Shown: one piece after another, positions 6,932 to 12,798 of the stretch
How the letters are laid out: every line of letters begins with the position of its first letter
Numbering within the stretch: the stretch's first letter is position 1
From: Rhodobacterales bacterium UBA3089
GTDB lineage: Bacteria; Pseudomonadota; Alphaproteobacteria; Rhodobacterales; Rhodobacteraceae
DNA length: 12,798 nt
NCBI GenBank assembly: GCA_002367255.1
Contig: DFBD01000076.1
Location: 7,946 to 20,743 of the forward strand
Direction of reading: 5' to 3'
The notes under the pieces: generated by a model
Told to the model about the DNA's origin: nothing
Seen by the model: the letters and a program-made list of their open reading frames with translations, nothing else
The model's database searches: none
Translations under genes and position numbers: made by a program

Positions 6932-8119
6932 ATGCGCACCGGCTTTATTTTTCTAACTTTGGCTTATGTTTTAAGCCAGTTCTACCGGGTGTTTCTGGCG
7001 GTACTTTCACCGGTCCTAAATCAGGACATTGGTGCGACTGCGGCGGATTTGTCACTGGCATCAGGCCTGTGGTTCGGGGTCTTCGCTGCGATGCAGATAC
7101 CCGTTGGTTGGGCGCTTGATCATGTCGGCCCGCGCTGGACGGCGGCAATTTTGCTGGCGATTGGCGGTGGCGGGGGCTCTGCGTTGTTCGCAATGGCGCA
7201 AAACCCTGCGGATGTGCAAATCGCAATGGGCTTGATCGGGGTCGGGTGCTCGCCTGTATTAATGGCCAGCTATTACATCTTTGCGCGGCTTTACCGACCA
7301 GCAATGTTCGCGACCTTGGCAGGGATAATTCTCGGGGTTGGAACGGCTGGAAATCTGGCAGGGTCTGCGCCGCTGGCCTTGGCTGTTGAAGCGCTCGGAT
7401 GGCGTGAGAGCCTGTGGGGTATGGTAGTCGTCAGCCTTGTGGTGGCCGCTGGAATGGCCGTTTTTGTCAAGGATCCAGCGAAGGTCGAAGCGGATAAAGA
7501 TGTGCCTAAAGGCAGCTTGTTGGACATCTTGAAGATGCCGGCATTGTGGCTGATTTTCCCGCTGCTTATGGTTAATTACGCGCCCGCCGCCGGTATTCGC
7601 GGGTTGTGGGCCGGACCGTACCTAAGCGATGTGTTTGGCATGGATGCGAGCGGTATCGGGGGGATCACCTTCTGGATGGCAGTCGCGATGATGGCCGGCA
7701 GTTTTGCTTACGGGCCGATGGATCGTATATTTGGTACCCGTAAATGGGTGATTGTTGTCGGGAACCTGCTGGGGGCGCTCTGCCTGTTTGGGTTGTGGAT
7801 GTTTGGTGATAACTCGGTGATGACCACCGCCATTCTGCTGTTCGGCATCGGCCTTTTCGGCCTGTCATTCCCGTTAATGATGGCACACGGCCGCAGCTTT
7901 ATTCCCCCGCATCTACTTGGGCGAGGCGTGACGCTGTTGAACCTGTTCAGCATCGGCGGAGTCGGCTTGTTACAATGGATCACCGGTCGCATGTATGTGG
8001 CATCGAGTGCAGAGGCAAACAGTGCCGCCGCGCCCTATCAAAGCTTGTTTTTGTTCTTTGCGGTACTGCTATTGGTCGGCGCGGTGATCTATTCGTTCAG
8101 CGAAGACCGGACCGACTAA
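6932..8119 (+). CDS. MFS transporter
   Basis: This 395-residue inner-membrane protein has the length and about twelve hydrophobic segments of a major facilitator superfamily carrier. The signature loop between helices 2 and 3 is present as GWALDHVGPR (59-68). A long polar linker rich in Lys, Asp and Glu around residues 175-190 separates the two halves. AGGA at 6920-6923 supports the ATG, ten bases after znuB. The substrate cannot be read; the gene sits at the end of the operon and could import or export a pathway compound. Its stop codon overlaps the stop of the convergent LysR gene. Confidence 0.92.
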   Translation: MRTGFIFLTLAYVLSQFYRVFLAVLSPVLNQDIGATAADLSLASGLWFGVFAAMQIPVGWALDHVGPRWTAAILLAIGGGGGSALFAMAQNPADVQIAMGLIGVGCSPVLMASYYIFARLYRPAMFATLAGIILGVGTAGNLAGSAPLALAVEALGWRESLWGMVVVSLVVAAGMAVFVKDPAKVEADKDVPKGSLLDILKMPALWLIFPLLMVNYAPAAGIRGLWAGPYLSDVFGMDASGIGGITFWMAVAMMAGSFAYGPMDRIFGTRKWVIVVGNLLGALCLFGLWMFGDNSVMTTAILLFGIGLFGLSFPLMMAHGRSFIPPHLLGRGVTLLNLFSIGGVGLLQWITGRMYVASSAEANSAAAPYQSLFLFFAVLLLVGAVIYSFSEDRTD

Positions 8120-9036
8120 GCCGCGTGATTTTTATCGAGTTCGTGGAAGTATCCGACCAGAAAATCGATGAAGACTCGCAGGGTTGGTTGGGTGAATTTG
8201 CCTTCGGGATAAATGGCGTGAATGTTTAGATGCTGTTCCGGAAGGTTTTCAAGGATGGGCACAAGGCGACCTTTAACGATGGCATCTTCGATAATAAAGC
8301 TGGGCAAACGGGCGATTCCGAGGCCAGATTCAGCCGCACGAAGTAGCGATCCGCCGTTGTTAACCGTCAAACGACCAACAGCACGAACTTGGCGCTCCTC
8401 GCCGCTGGGGGCGGTTATGTTCCACGAGTTTCCGGTTGATAAGTTAGAGTAATGCAGCAAGTGATGGCTGGCCAGATCATCGATGGTTTCCGGTGTGTTG
8501 TTAGAATCGAGATACCCGCGCGAAGCAACCAAATGCATGGTGGTTTCCGACAGTTTGCGCGCGCGCATGCTACTATTGACCAGATGACCAATACGGATCG
8601 CGACATCAAAGCCCCCGGCGATGATCTCGACATAGGTGTCGTCCAACGCCATATTTATCGACACATCGGGGTATTTTTGCAAGAATGCGCTGATGGCACG
8701 GGACAGTTGATTTCTGCCCAGGTCGACCGGCGCGGAAATTCGCAAAGCACCTTTCGGCGTGTCTTGCATCGCGGTGACCATTTCATCGGCAGCACGGGCA
8801 TCGGCAAGGACGGCGACGGCGCGACGGTAATAGGAAAGGCCAAGTTCCGTTGGCGATATCCGCCGTGTTGTGCGGTTTAACAGGCGAACGCCAAGTCGGG
8901 CTTCCAGGCCGGAAATATGCTTTGATACCGCAGATTTCGAGATACCCAATATTTTGGCCGCATGGGTGAAGCCATCCTGCTCGACAACAGTAACGAACGC
9001 TTCCATTTCACTTAGACGATCCAAGATAAGTCCCAT
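8116..9036 (-). CDS. LysR family transcriptional regulator
   Basis: This is a DNA-binding transcription factor of 306 residues from the ATG at 9036. The N-terminal winged helix-turn-helix (about residues 6-65) includes GFTHAAKILGISKSAVSKHI and ends in LNRTTRRISPTELG. The remainder is the periplasmic-binding-protein-like effector domain, starting near GALRISAPVDLGR, as in the CrgA/DsdC-like group of LysR proteins. Many relatives begin MDRLSEMEAF, which here corresponds to a TTG at 9024; a weak GGGA precedes it, whereas the ATG at 9036 has no ribosome-binding site. It is convergent with the MFS gene rather than divergent from a target, so its target is not obvious, apart from likely autoregulation. 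Confidence 0.94.
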   Translation of the reverse strand: MGLILDRLSEMEAFVTVVEQDGFTHAAKILGISKSAVSKHISGLEARLGVRLLNRTTRRISPTELGLSYYRRAVAVLADARAADEMVTAMQDTPKGALRISAPVDLGRNQLSRAISAFLQKYPDVSINMALDDTYVEIIAGGFDVAIRIGHLVNSSMRARKLSETTMHLVASRGYLDSNNTPETIDDLASHHLLHYSNLSTGNSWNITAPSGEERQVRAVGRLTVNNGGSLLRAAESGLGIARLPSFIIEDAIVKGRLVPILENLPEQHLNIHAIYPEGKFTQPTLRVFIDFLVGYFHELDKNHAA

Positions 9037-9052
9037 TATTTTCAATTGGGGA

Positions 9053-9082
9053 ATTATAGGTACCGTTGGTGAATACTGTCAA
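9053..9082 (-). promoter_or_regulatory. Consensus sigma-70 promoter of the LysR gene
   Basis: Read on the minus strand, TTGACA (9082-9077) is followed by an 18-base spacer and TATAAT (9058-9053); both hexamers match the consensus perfectly. Transcription should begin near 9046, giving a leader of about ten bases to the ATG at 9036 or about 22 bases to the TTG at 9024. Confidence 0.8.
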
Positions 9083-9099
9083 ATATAAATGCGATATAT
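9083..9099. promoter_or_regulatory. Candidate LysR-type operator
   Basis: ATATA (9083-9087) and TATAT (9095-9099) form an inverted repeat around seven bases. T9084 and A9096 give the T-N11-A spacing typical of LysR-type sites. It abuts the -35 box of the LysR promoter, around -37 to -53, which suits autoregulation. The region is AT-rich, so chance is a real alternative. Confidence 0.35.
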
Positions 9100-9116
9100 G
9101 AAATGTACATAAGGTG

Positions 9117-9686
9117 TTAGATGCAGCTTCGCAGTTGTACTTCGTACCGGTTTGCCATGGCTTGCACCTCGTTTGCGACGCTAGTCAACCACGCTTTGCT
9201 TGCGTAGCTTCCACGCGAAAATCCGGTTTGGCCTTCATGATAAGCCAGATACTGACTGTACGCATCGTTTTTCGCGATGCCGAGGCGGCGGTTGGAAATG
9301 TTCATGTACCAGCCGATAAAGTCGGTGACGTCTCCGAAATCATCTCGGTCCGCGCGGCGGTTGCCGGTTTCGTCGCGGTACCAGTCCCACGTGCCGTCAA
9401 GCACCTGACCATAGCCATAGGCCGTCGAAATACGGCCGTTCGGAATGACCCACAGGATGTATTTCTTCGAGGTTTTGGCGCGGCGCGTATAATTGGATTC
9501 TTTCCAGATCGTCGCCATTTGGACATGGACCGGCACGCCCCAAGTTGCCTCGCTACGGCGCAAATCCCGCAACCAACCGCGCTTTTGGTCCAGCACGGAA
9601 CACGCATCGGTTTGATTGACCGGAGGGCCGGAACTGCCCGCACAGGAGCCCAACACGAATACCAAAAGGAGTGCGAAAATACGCAT
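9117..9686 (-). CDS. Lipoprotein with lytic transglycosylase-like (SLT) domain
   Basis: This 189-residue exported protein starts with a lipoprotein signal ending in the lipobox LGSC, with lipid-bearing C15; alanine at +2 suggests the outer membrane. The rest resembles the SLT fold that cleaves peptidoglycan glycan strands: the likely catalytic glutamate E63 in ATIWKESNY, the GYGQ motif (91-94) in the position of the family's GLMQ, and YLAYHEG (146-152) in place of AYNAG. The family is known in alphaproteobacteria as short single-domain lipoproteins. CCTC at 9694-9697 (GAGG on the coding strand) lies seven bases before the ATG. It runs toward the LysR promoter, and I see no terminator between them. 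Confidence 0.85.
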   Translation of the reverse strand: MRIFALLLVFVLGSCAGSSGPPVNQTDACSVLDQKRGWLRDLRRSEATWGVPVHVQMATIWKESNYTRRAKTSKKYILWVIPNGRISTAYGYGQVLDGTWDWYRDETGNRRADRDDFGDVTDFIGWYMNISNRRLGIAKNDAYSQYLAYHEGQTGFSRGSYASKAWLTSVANEVQAMANRYEVQLRSCI

Positions 9687-9773
9687 CTGTATGCCTCAAG
9701 TTTTACTGCCCGGATATTTTTATCCTTGTTGCGGACTACAGAATCGTATTTCCAGACGAAAAGCAAGAAAATC
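9687..9773 (-). promoter_or_regulatory. Intergenic region upstream of the lipoprotein gene, with a small palindrome
   Basis: This 87-base gap must hold the lipoprotein promoter unless it is read through from the U32 gene. No hexamer pair is convincing. A perfect inverted repeat GGATA-TTTT-TATCC lies at 9712-9725, about 26 bases before the ATG, and could be a small operator or hairpin. No clear terminator for the U32 gene was found. Confidence 0.35.
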
Positions 9774-11417
9774 CTATGTGATCTTCAGGTCTTTGGCTTC
9801 TTGCGCGGTAAGTTGCTCACCCTGTTTGCGCTTCAAAAGGATTTCACGGGCGCGGGCGTATGTGTCATCTTGCCAGAAGATCATACAGCCGTTGCAGCCC
9901 TTGCCGCAGCATCCTTCGGTGCCAACGCGGTTAGTTTTGAAGCGGCGTTCATTTGGGTCTTCGCCGATGGATTTCGCCAAAGCATCGCGGCGTTTTTCGT
10001 AGTTAGCATCGTCGCGCTTGTCCGAGACTTCCAGATTTTGCACCAACTTGTCAAACTTCACACGGTTCCATTGTTCTTCATTCAGGGCTTTTTCCTTGCG
10101 AAGCACCGTGAAAGCGGGGAAGCGGGTTTTCAACGTATCGATGTCTTCGTGATCGAACAGTTCGAACGGAATGCGGATGGTGGTCTGCGCCCCTCCATGC
10201 ACCACGTCCATACGTTTATCATTGGCAGCGTTTTCGAAATCGTAAAGGCGCAGCAACATGGTTTCACGGTTTACGGGGGACACAAAATCCAGCACCTCGC
10301 CTGCCTCTAGTTTGTTCTTCACGTCGACCAGAAACGCGTCGTCGGTGACTTCCTTAACCACGCCGGCAAATTCCCACTGGGCCATGGATGCCGTGTTTTC
10401 ATAATCGTGTGCATAGTTGCTTAGCCGCCCGTCATGGAACGCAAGTGTGTAACCACGGTTCCCAACCGACTCCAGCTCGCGCATGTATTTGCGCGCGTCC
10501 CAACTTTCGGGATCATCGTAATAATCGTCAATTGCCATGCGATACGCCCGCGCCACGACGGCCACATAGTATTCAGACTTCCCGCGCCCCTCGACCTTCA
10601 AGGAATCCACGCCGATGCGCAGGTATTCATCCAGCTTGGGCATGATGCACAAATCGCGCGAATTCAGGATATACGAACCCCGCCCGTCTTCCTCTATCGG
10701 CATCAGCTCGCCGGGGCGGCAACCTTCTTCCAGCAGGAATTCAAACATGTCTTTGTTATCTTCGTTTATATCGAGGTCCTCGATCGTGCCGTCCTTCATC
10801 CGCATACGCACGTTGTAATTCCAACGGCACGAATTGGCGCAGTTGCCTTGATTGGCCCCGCGTTCCGCCATGAAATTCGACAGAAGGCAACGACCCGAAT
10901 AGGTCATGCACATGGCACCATGCACGAAGGCCTCTAGCTGCACATCAGGGCATTTCTCGCGAATTTCGGTCAACTCGTTGAAAGAAACTTCGCGGGCCAG
11001 AACCACCAGCTCTGCCCCTTGGGATTCCCAGAATTTGACCGACAGCCAGGACGAAACATTCGCTTGGGTGGAGATATGCAACGGCAGTTCCGGCGCGTGT
11101 TCCTTGACGAACTGGAAAATACCGGGGTCTGCAATAATCAAACCATCAGGGTTAACCTTGCGGATCGTATCGATGTATTCTTCCAGCTTCGGCACGTCTT
11201 TGTTGTGCGAAAACAGGTTCAGCGTTAGGTAGGCGCGTTTGCCGTGGGCGTGGCAAAACTCCACCCCCTCGATCACATCTTCAAGCGAGAACTGGGATTT
11301 GGTTCGCAAGCTCATATCGGGTGTACCCAGATACACAGCATCCGCGCCGTAAAGCACTGCCATTTTCAGCTTACGCAAATTGCCCGCAGGCATCAGCAGT
11401 TCGGAACGTCTTGTCAT
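9774..11417 (-). CDS. U32 family protein, TrhP/YegQ-like tRNA hydroxylation protein
   Basis: This 547-residue protein belongs to the U32 (collagenase-like) family. Its best-known bacterial members, TrhP (YegQ) and RlhA, act in prephenate- and iron-sulfur-dependent hydroxylation of tRNA uridine 34 and of 23S rRNA rather than in proteolysis. The U32 signature is clear: EAFVHGAMCMTYSGRC (162-177), then GNCANSC, giving cysteines C170, C177, C193 and C197 as likely Fe-S ligands. ELLMPAGN at the N-terminus and VEGRGKSEYYV (275-285) are family motifs. It is about 90 residues longer than E. coli YegQ, with a C-terminal Cys cluster (C503, C504, C508, C511). It starts nine bases after the AEC gene and is probably co-transcribed with it. 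Confidence 0.9.
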   Translation of the reverse strand: MTRRSELLMPAGNLRKLKMAVLYGADAVYLGTPDMSLRTKSQFSLEDVIEGVEFCHAHGKRAYLTLNLFSHNKDVPKLEEYIDTIRKVNPDGLIIADPGIFQFVKEHAPELPLHISTQANVSSWLSVKFWESQGAELVVLAREVSFNELTEIREKCPDVQLEAFVHGAMCMTYSGRCLLSNFMAERGANQGNCANSCRWNYNVRMRMKDGTIEDLDINEDNKDMFEFLLEEGCRPGELMPIEEDGRGSYILNSRDLCIMPKLDEYLRIGVDSLKVEGRGKSEYYVAVVARAYRMAIDDYYDDPESWDARKYMRELESVGNRGYTLAFHDGRLSNYAHDYENTASMAQWEFAGVVKEVTDDAFLVDVKNKLEAGEVLDFVSPVNRETMLLRLYDFENAANDKRMDVVHGGAQTTIRIPFELFDHEDIDTLKTRFPAFTVLRKEKALNEEQWNRVKFDKLVQNLEVSDKRDDANYEKRRDALAKSIGEDPNERRFKTNRVGTEGCCGKGCNGCMIFWQDDTYARAREILLKRKQGEQLTAQEAKDLKIT

Positions 11418-11426
11418 GTCGTTAAC

Positions 11427-12305
11427 CTATATCAGAAACGCCAACAGCACGGGTATCACGAGTATTGACATGAAGGTCGAAACTACGACAAGCCCCGCCA
11501 CCTGATCCGCATCGGCATTGTATTTTTCAGCGAGCATATAGGATGTAACCGCCACCGGAGTCGAGACCTGAACAATAAGTACCCCAAGCGCTATGAAAGG
11601 TAGGGCTGCAATCGTTCCGATAGCCAAAGGAACCGCGATACAGATAACGTATTTCGCGGCTGAAAGCCAAATCGCACGGCTAAATGTGCCGGGCTTCAGG
11701 CGGGCCAAGGCTACGCCCAGTGTGATCAACATCACCGGAATTGCGATTTGCCCGATCAGATCAAGGGTGTTGACAGTCCAAACCGGCAAGGTCCAACCTT
11801 GCACCAAAAACAGGCCGCCAAAGACGGTGGCCCAGACGATAGGTTCCTTGAGGGCCGCTTTGGGAGAGCCACCGGAAACGACCCAAACCCCGACCGTGAA
11901 AGACAAAAACGCCATAACCGCGAAAACAACGACTGCGTAATCAAATCCAACCGGTCCAAAGGCGAACAGTGCCAGCGGCAAGCCAAGATTTCCGGTGTTC
12001 CCGAAGGTTAGGGGTGGCAGGAAGGTTCGCGTGTCCAGCCGTGCCATTTTGATGACCAGAAGTGCAATCAGGGCGACGACGATATAGGTCAGCAAGGAGG
12101 CGATGGCGGTGTTACGCAGAACCTCGGGGTCAATCTCGGTTTTCATCAGAGAGACGAAAATCAGGGCAGGGACGGATAGGGTCATTGTCAGGCGCGTGAC
12201 GAACTCTACCCGATATTCCCATCCCATTTTAACCCATATCACGCCGATTCCGGCGAGGATAAATACTGGCGCGACGGTTTGGAGAACTTGAAGAATGAGG
12301 TTCAT
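11427..12305 (-). CDS. AEC family transporter (auxin efflux carrier-like permease)
   Basis: This 292-residue inner-membrane protein has about ten hydrophobic segments in two similar halves and the family motif GNTGNLGLP (102-110). Bacterial AEC carriers move small organic acids such as malate, malonate or amino acids; the substrate here is unknown. The ATG at 12305 is preferred over the longer open frame to 12359, because AAAGG lies at 12317-12313, seven bases upstream, and the hydrophobic N-terminus begins there. It is the first gene of a likely two-gene unit with the U32 protein and is divergent from hspQ. Confidence 0.9.
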   Translation of the reverse strand: MNLILQVLQTVAPVFILAGIGVIWVKMGWEYRVEFVTRLTMTLSVPALIFVSLMKTEIDPEVLRNTAIASLLTYIVVALIALLVIKMARLDTRTFLPPLTFGNTGNLGLPLALFAFGPVGFDYAVVVFAVMAFLSFTVGVWVVSGGSPKAALKEPIVWATVFGGLFLVQGWTLPVWTVNTLDLIGQIAIPVMLITLGVALARLKPGTFSRAIWLSAAKYVICIAVPLAIGTIAALPFIALGVLIVQVSTPVAVTSYMLAEKYNADADQVAGLVVVSTFMSILVIPVLLAFLI

Positions 12306-12312
12306 GCGACTA

Positions 12313-12317
12313 CCTTT
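12313..12317 (-). promoter_or_regulatory. Ribosome-binding site of the AEC gene
   Basis: AAAGG on the minus strand ends seven bases before the ATG at 12305 and decides the start against an upstream in-frame start at 12359. It lies directly beside the palindrome at 12318-12333. Confidence 0.65.
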
Positions 12318-12333
12318 ATACTGTTCGCAGTAT
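12318..12333. repeat. Perfect palindrome in the divergent promoter region
   Basis: ATACTG (12318-12323) and CAGTAT (12328-12333) form a perfect 6-4-6 inverted repeat with loop TTCG. It lies 13 bases before the AEC start codon. It could be a repressor operator, or an RNA hairpin in the AEC leader. Confidence 0.6.
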
Positions 12334-12401
12334 TTCAGCTGCTGTGGACAGGAAGTCAACCTACCTGTAAGAGAGCGGTTCTGAAATTGAAGGTTAATGA
12401 A

Positions 12402-12728
12402 ATGTTGAAAAAGTCGGCAAAATTTTCGTTAGGACAGGTGGTTAAGCACCGCGTCCACCCGTTCCGCGGTGTGGTCTTCGATATTGATGCGACTTTTGAC
12501 AACACGGACGAGTGGTGGGAATCTATTCCCGAAGATATTCGGCCCGTGAAAGACCAGCCGTTCTATCACTTGCTGGCCGAAAACGACATGTCCTACTATG
12601 TGGCGTATGTTTCCGAGCAGAACCTGTTGCAGGACGATAGCGGTGAACCCGTCGACCATCCTGAAGTGGCCGAGATGTTTGGCCCGCTTACTGATGGCAG
12701 GTACGATGTTGGCGGGCAGATGCATTAG
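12402..12728 (+). CDS. hspQ: Heat shock protein HspQ
   Basis: This 108-residue cytoplasmic protein matches the HspQ/YccV family. In enterobacteria HspQ binds hemimethylated DNA near oriC and also acts as a specificity-enhancing factor for Lon protease. The family pattern is clear: KFSLGQVVKHR at the N-terminus, the RGVVFDIDA strand, QPFYHLL, YVAYVSEQNL and the late DHPEVAEMF. The usual length is about 105 residues. AAGG at 12390-12393, eight bases upstream, supports the ATG at 12402 over the open frame reaching back to 12279, which overlaps the AEC gene. No terminator with a T tract is evident right after the stop. Confidence 0.95.
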   Translation: MLKKSAKFSLGQVVKHRVHPFRGVVFDIDATFDNTDEWWESIPEDIRPVKDQPFYHLLAENDMSYYVAYVSEQNLLQDDSGEPVDHPEVAEMFGPLTDGRYDVGGQMH

Positions 12729-12798
12729 GGGGGCACCCGCCCTGTTCGGTTGGGCCGTGCCTCGCTTCGCTCGGATGAGTATTTTTGCAAAGAAGAAA
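12729..12798 (+). other. Intergenic tail resembling a recurrent Rhodobacterales spacer sequence
   Basis: The last 70 bases hold no gene. A GC-rich part (GGGCACCCGCCC, then CCTCGCTTCGCTCGG) leads into ATGAGTATTTTTGCAAAG. From memory, very similar GAGTATTTTTG...AAAGAA endings recur after genes across Rhodobacterales genomes. It may be part of a terminator or a dispersed small repeat, cut by the window edge. Confidence 0.35.

Larger units (their letters stand above)
12306..12401. promoter_or_regulatory. Divergent promoter region between the AEC gene and hspQ
   Basis: These 96 bases must drive both genes. Toward hspQ, TGGACA at 12349-12354 is one mismatch from a -35 box, but the -10 partner 17 bases on (TAAGAG) is weak. 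Toward the AEC gene, TTGACT can be seen on the minus strand with AATACT 19 bases on. No clear heat-shock (sigma-32) promoter was recognised for hspQ. Confidence 0.45.

Noticed and set aside
9114..10310. Long open frame of 398 codons on the + strand
   Set aside because: It runs antisense across the lipoprotein gene, the intergenic gap and half of the U32 gene, both of which have clear family motifs. Its product has no recognisable domain.
12279..12401. N-terminal extension of hspQ
   Set aside because: It overlaps the AEC gene start and the promoter region. HspQ family members begin close to the ATG at 12402.
12711..12741. GGCGGG...CCCGCC stem as hspQ terminator
   Set aside because: The loop is about 19 bases, the stem only six, and there is no T tract, so it is not a convincing terminator.

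Overview
The window looks like a chromosomal segment from an alphaproteobacterium of the Rhodobacterales (Roseobacter-type). I infer this from protein similarity recalled from memory: an AddA-distal-type trxA, a ZnuC with a His-rich tail, a TrhP-like U32 protein with an extra Cys cluster, and HspQ. The moderate GC content and strongly Rhodobacterales-like codon use agree. No mobile elements, CRISPR arrays, tRNAs or rRNAs were seen. Thirteen protein genes cover almost all of the DNA, and no gene-free stretch exceeds about 130 bases.

Left part (30-8119, all + strand). Thioredoxin (trxA) ends in a strong intrinsic terminator. After it come eight tightly packed genes that look like one operon: a thiamine-diphosphate enzyme of the acetolactate-synthase superfamily, a uronate-dehydrogenase-like SDR, a FAD oxidoreductase closely resembling human FOXRED1, a GNAT acetyltransferase, an AhpD/CMD-type peroxidase-related protein, the ATPase and permease of a zinc ABC transporter (znuC, znuB), and an MFS transporter. 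Gaps run from -11 to +15 bases, including two ATGA stop/start overlaps. The first five genes read like an undescribed small-molecule pathway: C-C bond chemistry on a 2-oxo acid, sugar-acid or aldehyde oxidation, flavin oxidation, acetylation and redox protection. The substrate cannot be read from the sequence. This is the most interesting part of the window because the cellular reaction of FOXRED1-type flavoproteins is, to my knowledge, unknown, and the operon gives it partner enzymes.

Middle (8116-9116, - strand). A LysR-type regulator is convergent with the MFS gene, and their stop codons overlap. It has a full-consensus sigma-70 promoter (TTGACA, 18 bp, TATAAT) so close to the gene that the leader would be only about 10-22 bases. 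A dyad with LysR-type T-N11-A spacing lies just upstream.

Right part (9117-12305, - strand, then 12402-12728, + strand). There is a small lipoprotein with a lytic-transglycosylase-like domain, then a two-gene unit of an AEC-family carrier followed by a U32 protein (TrhP/YegQ type, tRNA uridine 5-hydroxylation). The carrier is divergent from hspQ. The 96-base divergent promoter region contains a perfect 6-4-6 palindrome just in front of the carrier gene. After hspQ the window ends in a short intergenic tail that resembles sequence seen repeatedly between genes in Rhodobacterales.
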